Origin: Xenorhabdus ehlersii
Lineage (GTDB): Bacteria > Pseudomonadota > Gammaproteobacteria > Enterobacterales > Enterobacteriaceae
DNA length: 64,000 nucleotides
Assembly: GCF_003610465.1 (NCBI RefSeq)
Contig: NZ_RAQI01000001.1
Location: 1,208,291-1,272,290 of the forward strand
Direction of reading: 5' to 3'
Both the position numbers and the translations under genes were made by a program. The notes under the pieces were generated by a model, which did not search any database, was not told the DNA's origin, and was given only the letters and a program-made list of their open reading frames with translations. Of this stretch, positions 47,103 through 56,582 are shown piece by piece (positions within the stretch are counted from its first letter, which is position 1; every line of letters starts with the position of its first letter).

Positions 47103-48044
47103 TTAAGCCGCGCGATTTTTGGCAGCTATTTTTCTGGCATGAATAGAAGCCGCTTCGCGTACCCAGCTCCCGTTTTCCCAAGCCCGACGTTTGGCTTCCA
47201 GACGTTCGTGATTGCATATCCCCTGTCCTTTCAGTACTTGATAGAATTCATCCCAATTAATTTCACCAAAACGGTAATGCCCTGTTGTTTCATCCCAAGC
47301 CAGCTCAGGATCGGGAGCTGTCATACCCAGGGCTTCCAACTGGGGCACGGTGTTGTCGATGAATTTTTGCCGTAGTTCATCATTGCTGAATCGTTTGATT
47401 TTCCATGCCATGCTCTGGGCGCTGTTGGGGGAATCACTGTCATTGGGACCAAACATCATCAATGTCGGCCACCAGAAGCGGTTAATGGCATCTTGTAACA
47501 TGGCACGCTGGGTTTCGCTGCCATTCGCCAGCACCGTTACCGCTTCATAACCCTGGCGCTGGTGGAAACTTTCTTCCTTGCAGATTTTCACCATCGCGCG
47601 GGCGTAGGGACCATAAGAGGCTCGGCACAAGGCAACCTGATTGACGATTGCCGCACCATCCACCAGCCAGCCAATCACGCCAACATCTGCCCAACTGAGG
47701 GTGGGATAGTTAAAAATCGAGGAATATTTCATCTTGCCATCCAACAATTTTTGGTAGATGTCCTGACGGGAACAACCCAGTGTTTCAGCGGCGCTGTAGA
47801 GATATAGCCCATGCCCTGCTTCATCTTGTACTTTCGCCAGCAATATGGCTTTGCGACGCAGTGTCGGGGCACGGGTGATCCAATTGGCTTCCGGTAACAT
47901 GCCGACGACTTCCGAATGTGCGTGTTGACCGATCTGGCGTATCAGGGTTTGGCGATAGGCTTCGGGCATCCAATCTTTAGCCTCAATAGAGAGATCTGCT
48001 GCTATTTTTGCCTCAAAGCTCGCCTGAAGTGGATCAGTTGTCAT
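47103..48044 (-). CDS. paaA: Phenylacetyl-CoA epoxidase catalytic subunit PaaA
   Basis: 313 residues from the ATG at 48044 with GGAG seven bases upstream (E. coli 309); the open frame extends 18 codons further. Ferritin-like di-iron oxygenase with iron ligands in [13 protein letters not shown] and [15 protein letters not shown] (two ExxH motifs). It epoxidises the ring of phenylacetyl-CoA. It heads the paaABCDEFGHIJK unit. Confidence 0.95.
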   Translation of the reverse strand: MTTDPLQASFEAKIAADLSIEAKDWMPEAYRQTLIRQIGQHAHSEVVGMLPEANWITRAPTLRRKAILLAKVQDEAGHGLYLYSAAETLGCSRQDIYQKLLDGKMKYSSIFNYPTLSWADVGVIGWLVDGAAIVNQVALCRASYGPYARAMVKICKEESFHQRQGYEAVTVLANGSETQRAMLQDAINRFWWPTLMMFGPNDSDSPNSAQSMAWKIKRFSNDELRQKFIDNTVPQLEALGMTAPDPELAWDETTGHYRFGEINWDEFYQVLKGQGICNHERLEAKRRAWENGSWVREAASIHARKIAAKNRAA

Positions 48045-48372
48045 ATGCGACTCCATTATGATTCTTATTTTCTGATATAAAACATAAAAATGAATCACTT
48101 TTTATAACCACAAATCTACAAACTGATAACAAAAATAGCAAACACAAAAATTGTGTATTTGTCGTTCACATCACAATATGAATTTTAATTACTTATAAAA
48201 CAATTGATTAATTATTTTTATTTAGCGGCGGGATAAATATTAACAAGTGATCAGGTACAAATGTTTGTATTTTGTTAATTATATGGGTGGTTTTGTCAAT
48301 CATATATGTGATACATAAATGGCATTCCATTACTTAATGATTGTTTCATTGGTTAAATCGGTGGAGAAAAAA
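48045..48372. promoter_or_regulatory. paaA-paaZ divergent regulatory region
   Basis: About 330 AT-rich bases between divergent units, hence promoters on both strands. A CRP-like site TGTCG-N6-TCACA occurs at 48160-48175 (right half perfect, left half 3 of 5). GAATCA at about 48090 and TGATTA nearer paaZ could be PaaX half-sites, but the spacing was not checked. CRP and PaaX control this region in E. coli. Confidence 0.5.
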
Positions 48373-50439
48373 ATGCAACAGTTAACGAGTTACATTTGTG
48401 GTGCTTGGGTTTATGGGCAAGGTGATCCCAGAACCATTCATCATGCAATAAGCGGCGAAGCTTTGTATCAGGTATCTTCAGAAGGTTTGCCATTGGCAGA
48501 AAGTTTAGTCTACGCCCGTGAAAAAGGGGGAAAGGCGCTGGCTGCGATGACGTTCCAGCAACGTGCGCAGATGATGAAGGCAGTTGCAAAACACTTGCTC
48601 GCCAACAAAGAAGCACTGTATGCCATTTCCACAGAAACAGGCGCAACCCGTGCGGATAGTTGGGTGGATATTGAGGGGGGCATAGCAACCCTGTTCTCGT
48701 ATGCCGGATTAGCAGGGCGCGAACTGCCGGATGATACCCTGTGGCCGGAAGATGAGATGATCCCGCTATCTAAACAATCCCAGTTTGTGGCACGCCATGT
48801 GCTGACTTCCCGTCCTGGTGTTGCACTGCATATCAATGCGTTTAACTTTCCTTGTTGGGGGATGCTGGAAAAATTGGCACCAACATGGATGGCAGGCATG
48901 CCAGCGATTATCAAGCCTGCCACGGCATCCGCTCAACTGACACAGGCGATGGTGAGAATGATCATCGACAGTGGTCTGGTGCCGGAAGGGGCATTGCAAT
49001 TGATCTGTGGTGGCATTGGTGATCTGTTTGATCATCTCGATTATCAGGATGCCGTGACGTTTACCGGCTCGGCACAAACGGGGCGGAAGTTGCGTGTCCA
49101 TCCTCGACTGATAGAAAAATCCATTCCTTTTACGATGGAAGCAGATTCGCTTAACTGCTGCATTTTAGGCGAGGATGTGACACCTGACATGCCGGAGTTT
49201 GGCGTTTTCATCAAGGAAGTTGCTCGTGAAATGACGGTGAAGGCCGGTCAGAAGTGTACGGCTATCCGGCGCGTTATTGTACCTGCCAGCCAAATGGAAG
49301 CAGTCAAACAAGCGCTGCTCAAGCGGCTATCTGGTGTGGCAGTTGGTGATCCTACTGTGCCAGAAGTGCGCATGGGGGCGTTGATTAACCTGGAACAGCG
49401 TGATGAGGTGCAGGCGAGAGTCAACGAATTGCGCAATAGCGGCTGTGAGATTTTATACGGTGGTTCACTGGATAAATTGGTGCTGACAGGTGATAGCAAC
49501 AGTAATGGTGCATTCTACCCGCCGACGTTGCTCTACTGCGCTGATCCAATGACCAATCAGGTGGTACACAGCACGGAAGCTTTTGGGCCGGTTGCCACAT
49601 TAATGGCGTATCAGGATACTGAGCAGGCGATTGCATTGGCGATGATGGGACAGGGTAGTTTGGCGGGGTCATTGGTGACGGCAGATGAACAGATTGCAGT
49701 CCAGGTGATCAGAGCGACAGCGTGTGCTCATGGCCGTATGTTAGTGCTGGATGCCGCGGCTTCTGCGGAGTCCACGGGACACGGCTCCCCGCTGCCCATG
49801 TTGGTACATGGTGGGCCAGGGCGTGCTGGTGGTGGAGAAGAGTTGGGGGGCTTGCGTGCCGTGAAACACTATATGCAGCGCACAGCGATTCAAAGCAGCC
49901 CAAGTATGCTGGCAGCAATTGGCCGTGAGTGGGTGCGTGGCGCGAAAGTGAAAGAAGAGCCGATTCATCCATTCCGTAAGTACTTTGAACAAATTGAAAT
50001 TGGTGAAAGTTTACTGACTGCTCGCCGGACGGTGACGGAAGCGGATATCGTGAATTTCGCCTGCCTGAGTGGCGATCATTTTTACGCTCATATGGATAAA
50101 ATCGGCGCGGCTGAATCCTTGTTTGGCGAGCGCGTGGCACATGGTTATTTTGTTGTATCGGCTGCTGCGGGTTTGTTCGTTGATGGTGCGGTAGGGCCGG
50201 TGCTGGCTAACTATGGTATGGAAAACCTGCGTTTCATTGAGCCGGTCAAGATTGGCGATACTATTCAAGTTCGTTTGACCTGCAAGAAGAAGATTAAGAA
50301 AGTCCAGAAGGCGCCAGAAGATAAACCACATGGTGTGGTGATGTGGGATGTGCAGGTGTTGAATCAGGAACAACAGCCGGTGGCACTTTATAGCATCCTG
50401 ACGTTGGTAGAACGGCAGCAAGGGGATTTTGCGGCTTAG
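48373..50439 (+). CDS. paaZ: Oxepin-CoA hydrolase / 3-oxo-5,6-dehydrosuberyl-CoA semialdehyde dehydrogenase
   Basis: 688 residues from the ATG at 48373 with GTGGAG upstream (E. coli 681); the open frame starts 18 codons earlier. It has an N-terminal aldehyde dehydrogenase domain ([26 protein letters not shown], catalytic Cys in [11 protein letters not shown]) and a C-terminal MaoC-type hydratase ([30 protein letters not shown]). It opens the oxepin ring and oxidises the resulting aldehyde. Confidence 0.95.
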   Translation: MQQLTSYICGAWVYGQGDPRTIHHAISGEALYQVSSEGLPLAESLVYAREKGGKALAAMTFQQRAQMMKAVAKHLLANKEALYAISTETGATRADSWVDIEGGIATLFSYAGLAGRELPDDTLWPEDEMIPLSKQSQFVARHVLTSRPGVALHINAFNFPCWGMLEKLAPTWMAGMPAIIKPATASAQLTQAMVRMIIDSGLVPEGALQLICGGIGDLFDHLDYQDAVTFTGSAQTGRKLRVHPRLIEKSIPFTMEADSLNCCILGEDVTPDMPEFGVFIKEVAREMTVKAGQKCTAIRRVIVPASQMEAVKQALLKRLSGVAVGDPTVPEVRMGALINLEQRDEVQARVNELRNSGCEILYGGSLDKLVLTGDSNSNGAFYPPTLLYCADPMTNQVVHSTEAFGPVATLMAYQDTEQAIALAMMGQGSLAGSLVTADEQIAVQVIRATACAHGRMLVLDAAASAESTGHGSPLPMLVHGGPGRAGGGEELGGLRAVKHYMQRTAIQSSPSMLAAIGREWVRGAKVKEEPIHPFRKYFEQIEIGESLLTARRTVTEADIVNFACLSGDHFYAHMDKIGAAESLFGERVAHGYFVVSAAAGLFVDGAVGPVLANYGMENLRFIEPVKIGDTIQVRLTCKKKIKKVQKAPEDKPHGVVMWDVQVLNQEQQPVALYSILTLVERQQGDFAA

Positions 50440-50766
50440 GATAAGCGTTGTTAAGTCAAGGGAACAGAAGAGCCTGAGGGTATTTGTCAAAGGCAAGGGC
50501 AGCGGTAATCCTCAGGCTGTTTATTAAAGTTTAAATTCAGGCTGGATTTTATCGGTAGCATATGTGAGTTGTAACGTTCGGAATAATTTTTCCAATGTTG
50601 CTATTAAATACATGCTAAATATAAAAATGGTATATCTGTCTACTTATTTCTTTCTGACCAATATGAAGACCAGCGGGCAGCATCCAATCTCGTTTTAGAT
50701 TGCGATAAGCAGAGCCAGCCGCCAAAATGAGGGGAGACTTCCTCAAGATGCGAGTGAACAGCGTGT
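50440..50766. other. Intergenic region between paaZ and soxR
   Basis: About 330 bases. A possible long-loop hairpin AGCCTGAGG / CCTCAGGCT (50471-50518) lies after paaZ but lacks a T run. The first copy of a 28-base direct repeat is at 50621-50648. No gene was seen. Confidence 0.4.
50621..50648 (+). repeat. Imperfect 28-base direct repeat, copy 1
   Basis: Begins ATAAAAATGGTATATCTGTC and matches 24 of 28 positions of 52586-52613 in the same orientation. The two copies bracket soxR and the methyltransferase gene. Confidence 0.45.
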
Positions 50767-51228
50767 TTAATCCTCTTCTAAAATTCTTGGGCCGGCCCCA
50801 TCTTGTCCAAGAACATCATTCGGATTACGTAAAGGACATTCTGTTAATGAAAGGCATCCACATCCAATACAACGACCTAAATTATCTCGCAATCGGATGA
50901 GTTTTTTGATGCGCTGATCCAGAATATCCTGCAATTGTAAAGAAAACGTTAACCACTGTTCGGCTGTCAATTTACTATCAGGTGGAAACTGATCTAGTGC
51001 TTTTTTTATCTCTTTCAGAGAGATACCCGTGTTTTGTGCAACTTTGATGATCGCAATATAGCGTAATACAATCGAAGGAAAACGGCGTTGGTTACCTTGA
51101 TTGCGTGAACTTTTGATTAACCCTTTCGATTCATAAAAGTGGAGGGCAGATATAGCAACTCCGCTACGTTTTGATACCTCTCCGATAGTTAATGCCCGAT
51201 TAAAATCAATGGATTTATCTTTCTCCAT
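50767..51228 (-). CDS. soxR: Redox-sensing regulator SoxR
   Basis: 153 residues (E. coli 154), MerR family. Helix-turn-helix LTIGEVSKRSGVAISALHFYESKGLI, a dimerisation helix, and the [2Fe-2S] cluster motif CIGCGCLSLTECP with all four cysteines. SoxR activates promoters with 19-bp spacers when oxidised by redox-cycling compounds. No soxS is seen nearby. Two SoxR-type promoters occur in the window (35430-35460 and 52506-52536), so direct targets are likely. It follows the methyltransferase on the same strand after 148 bases. Confidence 0.94.
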   Translation of the reverse strand: MEKDKSIDFNRALTIGEVSKRSGVAISALHFYESKGLIKSSRNQGNQRRFPSIVLRYIAIIKVAQNTGISLKEIKKALDQFPPDSKLTAEQWLTFSLQLQDILDQRIKKLIRLRDNLGRCIGCGCLSLTECPLRNPNDVLGQDGAGPRILEED

Positions 51229-51376
51229 ATCTATAAACCTTAATTTAGCTTTAGGTTTTATACTGCACTGCTTTTTTTATAATTTGAAAAAAGACAGTGC
51301 CTTTTCTCTGAAAATTATATGAGCCTTAGCAGGGGCCATAATCTCAGCGCCCCTCAGCGGTCACTTTAGTATAAAT

Positions 51377-52345
51377 TCACTTTTTCATTTCGATAATATA
51401 GTAACAGCCATTTTCTGTGGAAAAATTCAAGCTGTAGATATTTGTAATAGATAATCCAGCCTGTTTTGCCATAAATTCAAATTCTGATTGATACCGTTTC
51501 CGGCCTAACAGAAGAATATCTATATATAAATCAAATGACACTGCCTCATTTGGTTCTTTAATCATATCGATAACATATAAAACGGAATCTTCCCGCATTG
51601 CTTTCTGGCAATTTCTGAGAATATCAATGGCTTTATTATCTGGCCAATCATCCAAAACATTTTTTATGCTATAAGCATCATATCCTGATGGAATAGCAGA
51701 GAAGAAATTACCATTAATGAAAGTCATCCCTTCTGATTCTTGCTTGGTAAAATCATATTGATCCATAACGTGACATTGGATATGTGGATAATGCATTTTT
51801 ATATTTTTTGCAAAAGAACCCACCCCGCCCCCGATATCAATAAATGAAGAAATGCCATTGAGAGGGATATGTTCAATAATATGTTTATTCATCTTATCAG
51901 TCATTTTTGCCAATAAATTATCAAAAATCGTTTTGATGGTTTTATTCTGTTCATGATTGAGATAATCAAAAAATGGCTCATGATGGGTAAGTTCAAAAGC
52001 AGATTTTTTATTCGTTTTGCTTAAGGAGGCACTGTATTGTGACCACGCTTTCCAGAAGGCAGGATCTAATTCGAACTTTATATATAATGTTTCAAAGCTA
52101 TTTGGATCACTGAGTGATGCCCATTGTTCAGTGAGGTAAAATTTATCATCTTTTTTGGTTAACACATTGAGTTTTTGCATGTAATTCAATAGATTATGGA
52201 ATCTATCTTGATAAACATTGCATAGCTGAGCAATTTGTTCCACGGTTTTGCCATCTTGGGTACTTAAGTATAATGGTGCTTTACTGTCTACAAAAGCATA
52301 TAGTGCATTCGATTTACGATAGGCAGTAACCATTTCCAATGACAT
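51377..52345 (-). CDS. SAM-dependent O-methyltransferase (PhzM/plant OMT family), SoxR-regulated
   Basis: 322 residues. N-terminal winged-helix part (GKTVEQIAQLCNVYQDRFHNLL), SAM loop SSFIDIGGGVGSFAKNI, and SIKNVLDDWPDN, where plant-type O-methyltransferases and PhzM relatives carry the active-site block; here it has Asp-Asp-Trp, as in non-canonical members that lack the catalytic histidine. It is only distantly similar to sacG. The ribosome site AAGGAG is strong. It sits about 150 bases downstream of a near-perfect SoxR promoter and upstream of soxR. The substrate is probably a small redox-active aromatic compound; this is inferred from regulation. Confidence 0.8.
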   Translation of the reverse strand: MSLEMVTAYRKSNALYAFVDSKAPLYLSTQDGKTVEQIAQLCNVYQDRFHNLLNYMQKLNVLTKKDDKFYLTEQWASLSDPNSFETLYIKFELDPAFWKAWSQYSASLSKTNKKSAFELTHHEPFFDYLNHEQNKTIKTIFDNLLAKMTDKMNKHIIEHIPLNGISSFIDIGGGVGSFAKNIKMHYPHIQCHVMDQYDFTKQESEGMTFINGNFFSAIPSGYDAYSIKNVLDDWPDNKAIDILRNCQKAMREDSVLYVIDMIKEPNEAVSFDLYIDILLLGRKRYQSEFEFMAKQAGLSITNIYSLNFSTENGCYYIIEMKK

Positions 52346-52505
52346 TATTATTCTCCTTATTCAAATTTTTAAATAATTTGAAATACATTGGGTGTTTTTA
52401 TTTTAAATTTTATGATTGTTTTTCATTTAAAAATGGAAAGGATGCAAATGATTCACCAAAGTAACAAAAGCATCCTGATTATTTTTTTCCCTGGTTAATG
52501 GGCAC

Positions 52506-52536
52506 ACTATAAAACCTCAAGATAACTTGAGGTCAA
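52506..52536 (-). promoter_or_regulatory. SoxR promoter of the O-methyltransferase gene
   Basis: On the minus strand TTGACC (52531-52536) and TATAGT (52506-52511) are separated by exactly 19 bases. The spacer contains CCTCAAGTTATCTTGAGG (52515-52532), a SoxR box differing from CCTCAAGTTAACTTGAGG at one position. This is the architecture of E. coli soxS. Transcription would start near 52499. Confidence 0.88.
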
Positions 52537-52585
52537 GTAATATTTATCTAACTACATCTAATATTTTTTGAATGGAATTCTCTGG

Positions 52586-52613
52586 ATAAAAATGGTGTGT
52601 CTGTATACTTGTT
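52586..52613 (+). repeat. Imperfect 28-base direct repeat, copy 2
   Basis: Begins ATAAAAATGGTGTGTCTGTA and is the partner of 50621-50648 (24 of 28 identical), 1.97 kb away. Confidence 0.45.
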
Positions 52614-52669
52614 GTTTATCCATTAGCATTGTTTTTAACTATGCTATTTACCATTTGGGCTGTGCCCTT

Positions 52670-53755
52670 TTATTTCAATTGGCAGCTTTCCCGTAAAATG
52701 CGTATTACGGTATTTGCGCCGCTACGGTTAGGATTGATGCGGATCATGCGTTGTTCCAGTGTGGGATCTGTCTGACGGAAGGTGTCGGAAATGCGGTAAA
52801 ATAGTGGTGGGATTTCAAATTTGGATTCTGCACCTACCGGATAAGGTAGTGCACCGAGTATATGGGCTGTGGCGAGTACTCTTTCTGCAATGGGATCATG
52901 AAATTCTACGAGTAACACTTTTGATTGTGCGTTGGCGAGAAGGGCTTGTTTTACTTGTGGCAACTCTCCCTGATTCAAACGAGTCACCAGTTCGTTATTC
53001 ACTTCGGCCTGTACGGCGTGCATAACGGGTGCGAATACCATGCCACGAAGGGCTTCCATTGCCTGATAACCTTGTATCTGGCAGCCACCGGAGTACATGC
53101 TGTGGCGTAGATTATCAATGATTGCCTGCTTTCCTACAATTAACCCAACGCCTTGTGGTCCCAATAATTTGAAGCAAGAGAACGTGGAAAGGGTTGCGCC
53201 ATATTGACAACCGATATGTGCCACTTTCATCGCCGCGTAGTTATCATCGACTAATGAAGGAATGTCATATTGATTCAGGGTGCTGATAACCTCTTGCAGG
53301 GAATAACTGTCAAACATTTTCTGGCGTGTATGTTGAATAAGGCTGGCTGCGGGTTGGTATTGCTGAATGGCGGCTACAATTTGCCCTGTGTGGTTGAAAT
53401 CTGCCTGAACGACACGAAGTCCCATTTGTTCAATTGATGCCTTGGTTGTGGGATAAATCGGTGCATTATGTACAAGTAATGTTGAATTGGGGCTGACCAA
53501 AGCGGCCAGCCCCGCACGTAATGCGCCCGTTCCTGCTCCATTGACAAAAGCGGCGGTTTCAGCACCAAAAAACGCTGCAATCACCGCTTCAATGCGTCGG
53601 GTCATCCGTGGTTGGTGAAGATCTGGGACCAAGCCCAGATCACCTTGCGAAAGAAAATCAGCACCAGGAAAGTGACGACAGATAATATCAACCAACTTGA
53701 ATTGTTGCTGTTGCGCTTGTGCCATCGTCATGCTTTGCAATGGATAGGTTTTCAT
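52670..53755 (-). CDS. yhfS: YhfS, PLP-dependent aminotransferase-like protein
   Basis: 361 residues, the E. coli YhfS length and strongly similar throughout. It has the fold-type I aminotransferase layout: NGAGTGALRAGLAAL (cofactor phosphate loop), VDDNYAAMKVA (Asp) and STFSCFKLLGPQGVG with the PLP lysine. The reaction is unknown. It is the last gene of the yhf operon and starts 4 bases after yhfT. Confidence 0.9.
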   Translation of the reverse strand: MKTYPLQSMTMAQAQQQQFKLVDIICRHFPGADFLSQGDLGLVPDLHQPRMTRRIEAVIAAFFGAETAAFVNGAGTGALRAGLAALVSPNSTLLVHNAPIYPTTKASIEQMGLRVVQADFNHTGQIVAAIQQYQPAASLIQHTRQKMFDSYSLQEVISTLNQYDIPSLVDDNYAAMKVAHIGCQYGATLSTFSCFKLLGPQGVGLIVGKQAIIDNLRHSMYSGGCQIQGYQAMEALRGMVFAPVMHAVQAEVNNELVTRLNQGELPQVKQALLANAQSKVLLVEFHDPIAERVLATAHILGALPYPVGAESKFEIPPLFYRISDTFRQTDPTLEQRMIRINPNRSGANTVIRILRESCQLK

Positions 53756-53759
53756 TTTC

Positions 53760-55109
53760 TTATTTTATTCCCAGCAGAAAGAGCAAGTTTGCCAGAATGC
53801 CCACAATGATTGTTGCTATTGGGCCGATAGCCATTTCCACTAAAGGACGTTTGGATGTACGGTTAAGCAGATAGATACCCGCTACGATCATAAAGCCCAT
53901 GCCCGGCAGAATAGCGTTGGAGGCAATCATCGCACCAACCAGCAAGGCCACTTCGAGCATTTTGGTGATCGCGGTACGAATATGTCCGCTGCATGCTTTC
54001 ACCCCAGGGTATTTATCCAACCAGATAGCGATTTTTGCCAGTAGCTGGATTTCAATGAACATGGTGATGCCGCCTGCGACAAAGGCAATCCACGGATTGT
54101 TGGTTGCCAGTCCTGCCACAAACACAAATTTCATGCCATTTGGGCTATAAACGCCTGTGGCTATAGCCGTCGTGCCCACTAATGGGATAAAGCTGATGGC
54201 ACGTGCCAGTGCTACCAGCAATGCATTGGTCTGTTCACCTTGAGCCATGAGTTGCAGGGAAACAGGCCCTTCCGCCAGCAGGCTAAAAGACATGGTGGCG
54301 GCACTGGCGGTGAGGCCGCCGCACAGGATTAGCAGCCATTTATTTTTCTGGATACGTTCTATACGGGTGGAAAATAGGCCGACTAAGACTTCGTTGGCGC
54401 CTTTTTGCTCTGCTGACTGCGTTGGGCGTTCACGCATTGCAAAGTAGAACATGGCAATCATCGACAGCAATAGTGCAGCTCCGTTAGGGTCAATGCTGAC
54501 GGGTTTTTCGATCATCCCTCCAAAGCTCAATGGGCCAATGGCCTTGGTTGCCAGATAGCCGACCAGTGCGGTGAACATGACCAAAAGCCCTTTGCGATAG
54601 CCATATTGATAGCCGACGACCATCGCAGGAAACAAGGCAAAACAGGCCACAATCGGATCGCCCACTTTCTTGAGGTCATTGGTGAAATTGACAGGCAACA
54701 TGGCAAACAGTTCCACCACCGAACGCAGCCCAGCCAGCAACGCGATAGCATATAAGGCACCAATGATGCCAGAGGCGATAAAGCCTCTCCGGCTGTTGGC
54801 ACACCAAATCCCGATCATGTCTGTACCGAGTAACAGGCTGTGAACCAAGACAATTGGGGCGGTGAGTGAAAAGGGAATGCCAAAACCGACAACCAAACCA
54901 ATGCTCAGTGCGAAACTGGTTGCGGCAAGCGCTTTGCGGCTCATGCGACCTTCAAGGTATTCCGGCAAAAGTGGGCGCAAGCCATCGTGGAAAACAGCGA
55001 TACCACGGTTTGCCATCATAGCGGCAATGGCGCCAATGGCTGCCAATAACCCTGCCTTAAAAGGATCGACTTCCATCAATCTCAGCAGGAAATTATGGAA
55101 ATGTTGCAT
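53760..55109 (-). CDS. yhfT: YhfT, polytopic inner-membrane protein
   Basis: 449 residues (E. coli 434), about ten hydrophobic segments, with conserved glycine-rich turns (ANRGIAVFHDGLRPLLPE, IGLVVGFGIPFSL). It is a putative transporter of unknown substrate. It is encoded with YhfU, a small soluble partner candidate. Confidence 0.88.
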   Translation of the reverse strand: MQHFHNFLLRLMEVDPFKAGLLAAIGAIAAMMANRGIAVFHDGLRPLLPEYLEGRMSRKALAATSFALSIGLVVGFGIPFSLTAPIVLVHSLLLGTDMIGIWCANSRRGFIASGIIGALYAIALLAGLRSVVELFAMLPVNFTNDLKKVGDPIVACFALFPAMVVGYQYGYRKGLLVMFTALVGYLATKAIGPLSFGGMIEKPVSIDPNGAALLLSMIAMFYFAMRERPTQSAEQKGANEVLVGLFSTRIERIQKNKWLLILCGGLTASAATMSFSLLAEGPVSLQLMAQGEQTNALLVALARAISFIPLVGTTAIATGVYSPNGMKFVFVAGLATNNPWIAFVAGGITMFIEIQLLAKIAIWLDKYPGVKACSGHIRTAITKMLEVALLVGAMIASNAILPGMGFMIVAGIYLLNRTSKRPLVEMAIGPIATIIVGILANLLFLLGIK

Positions 55110-55119
55110 GATTGCCTCC

Positions 55120-55482
55120 TTACAGTGAGATGATGGTACTGATGATCACAGGCAGGACGATATCAATATCCTGGCCTGTAAAACCAAATGCCTTCTTGCC
55201 TGCTTTCACATGGGCGATGATCTCGTCATTAGACAAGATTTTTCCCGGCATTCCGATGGTGGCACATTGATTTAGTCCAATAAGAGCAATTGCCATTGCC
55301 AGCGCACCTCCACCACCCGTATTGCATGCGCCAAAATAGTAATCCGCTTCGCCATTTTTAATTGCCATCGCCGCGTCAATATCATTCATGATGGTAATAG
55401 CAGTGGCTTTATTGCCTGCCAATTGACGAATACCTTCGGCTATTGCCTGTTTCTCTATTTGTCCACCAATGACAAATCTCAT
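55120..55482 (-). CDS. yhfU: YhfU, DUF2620 family protein
   Basis: 120 residues (E. coli 117). YYFGACNTGGGGALAMAIALIG and AFGFTGQDIDIVLPVI are the conserved blocks. It is small and soluble, with a glycine-rich loop, possibly binding a ligand. Function unknown. Confidence 0.87.
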   Translation of the reverse strand: MRFVIGGQIEKQAIAEGIRQLAGNKATAITIMNDIDAAMAIKNGEADYYFGACNTGGGGALAMAIALIGLNQCATIGMPGKILSNDEIIAHVKAGKKAFGFTGQDIDIVLPVIISTIISL

Positions 55483-55584
55483 GCTGTTATCTCTCTCTTT
55501 GTATCTTCATATCGGATTGCTTTTTGAAAAAGCGATGTTTTTAGAATTAGCTTATTTTAACTTTCTGTTTTATATGTTTATTTT

Positions 55585-56472
55585 TTATTTAATCTTGCCT
55601 TGGAAAAATTGTGCAGGATTATCACGCAGCATTTGGTCTATCTGTTTTTGGCAAAAACCAGCTTCCAGTAACATGGGAACGAATACGGTTAGCAAGTAAT
55701 CGAAGCCATTTCCTCCATTGTTTTTCAAATGAGATCGACGCGTGATATCTTGGGAAAGCATGACCCGATCAAGTAGCCGACGCTTGGCAACTTCTTGCAA
55801 CATGGTAATGCGTCGACTGTCGGGATAGTAATTATTCTTGCCGATTGTATCGAATTGTACCCATGCTCCGGCCTCTAGCAGCGGAATAATGGTGTCCAGA
55901 TTATCTCTCAGATCACAATGACCGATAGCCACATATTCAGGGGAAACGCCAAACTCCTTTAGCAGCGCCAACTGCTCACGTCCCATTGTGCTTAATGTGG
56001 TGTGGGTGGAAATGGGACAGCCTGTAGCCTGGTGTGCCAATGCCGCAGCGGTGAACACCTTTTGCTCATCTTTCGTGATTTGATCGAGACTAGAACCAAT
56101 TTCTGCAATTACCCCTGCTTTTAATGCGGTGCCATCAATGCCAATTTCAATTTCAGCGATCATGTCATCGGCGATAGCCTGTACACTTAACTCTCTGAAA
56201 TGAGCAGGGAAGAATGGTTGTTTATAGTAGCCCGTCGAGGCAATGATATTGATACGGGTATCACGCATCAGATCCAGCAGAAAAGCTGCGTTGCGACCCA
56301 TGTAACGATTGGTCATCTCCACGATGTTTCTTACCCCAAGGATGTAGAGGTGACGAAGTTCTCCTACGATCAGATCGTATTGATCCAATCGACAATCCAG
56401 GTTTCCTTTCACATCAGAGAGATCGATATGCAAGTGCTCATGTACATAGGTATAGCCTGAAACATCAATCAA
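55585..56472 (-). CDS. php: Phosphotriesterase homology protein Php
   Basis: 295 residues from a TTG at 56472, preceded by AAAGG at eight bases. With this start the N-terminus (MIDVSGYTYVHEHLHID) lines up with E. coli Php (MSFDPTGYTLAHEHLHID); a frame seven codons longer also begins with TTG. Amidohydrolase fold: HEHLHID (first metal pair), HTTLSTMG, GHCDLRDN and SQDITRRSH hold the metal ligands. A Glu (AEIGSS) stands where bacterial phosphotriesterases have a carbamylated Lys. The natural substrate is unknown. Confidence 0.9.
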   Translation of the reverse strand: MIDVSGYTYVHEHLHIDLSDVKGNLDCRLDQYDLIVGELRHLYILGVRNIVEMTNRYMGRNAAFLLDLMRDTRINIIASTGYYKQPFFPAHFRELSVQAIADDMIAEIEIGIDGTALKAGVIAEIGSSLDQITKDEQKVFTAAALAHQATGCPISTHTTLSTMGREQLALLKEFGVSPEYVAIGHCDLRDNLDTIIPLLEAGAWVQFDTIGKNNYYPDSRRITMLQEVAKRRLLDRVMLSQDITRRSHLKNNGGNGFDYLLTVFVPMLLEAGFCQKQIDQMLRDNPAQFFQGKIK

Positions 56473-56582
56473 GTTATTTGCCTTTATTGCCAAACGGCCG
56501 GATCATGCGGTAATTCCGTTATAGCGGAAATAATATTATTTAATGATGGAATGATCTTATTTGTAATACCCTTATTGGGGGA

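Larger units (their letters stand above)
52346..52669. other. Intergenic region between the methyltransferase and yhfS
   Basis: About 320 AT-rich bases with the methyltransferase leader, the SoxR-type promoter, and the second copy of the 28-base repeat. No gene was seen. Confidence 0.5.

Noticed and set aside
50471-50518. Terminator after paaZ
   Set aside because: Nine-base complementary arms but a 30-base loop and no T run; too weak to call.
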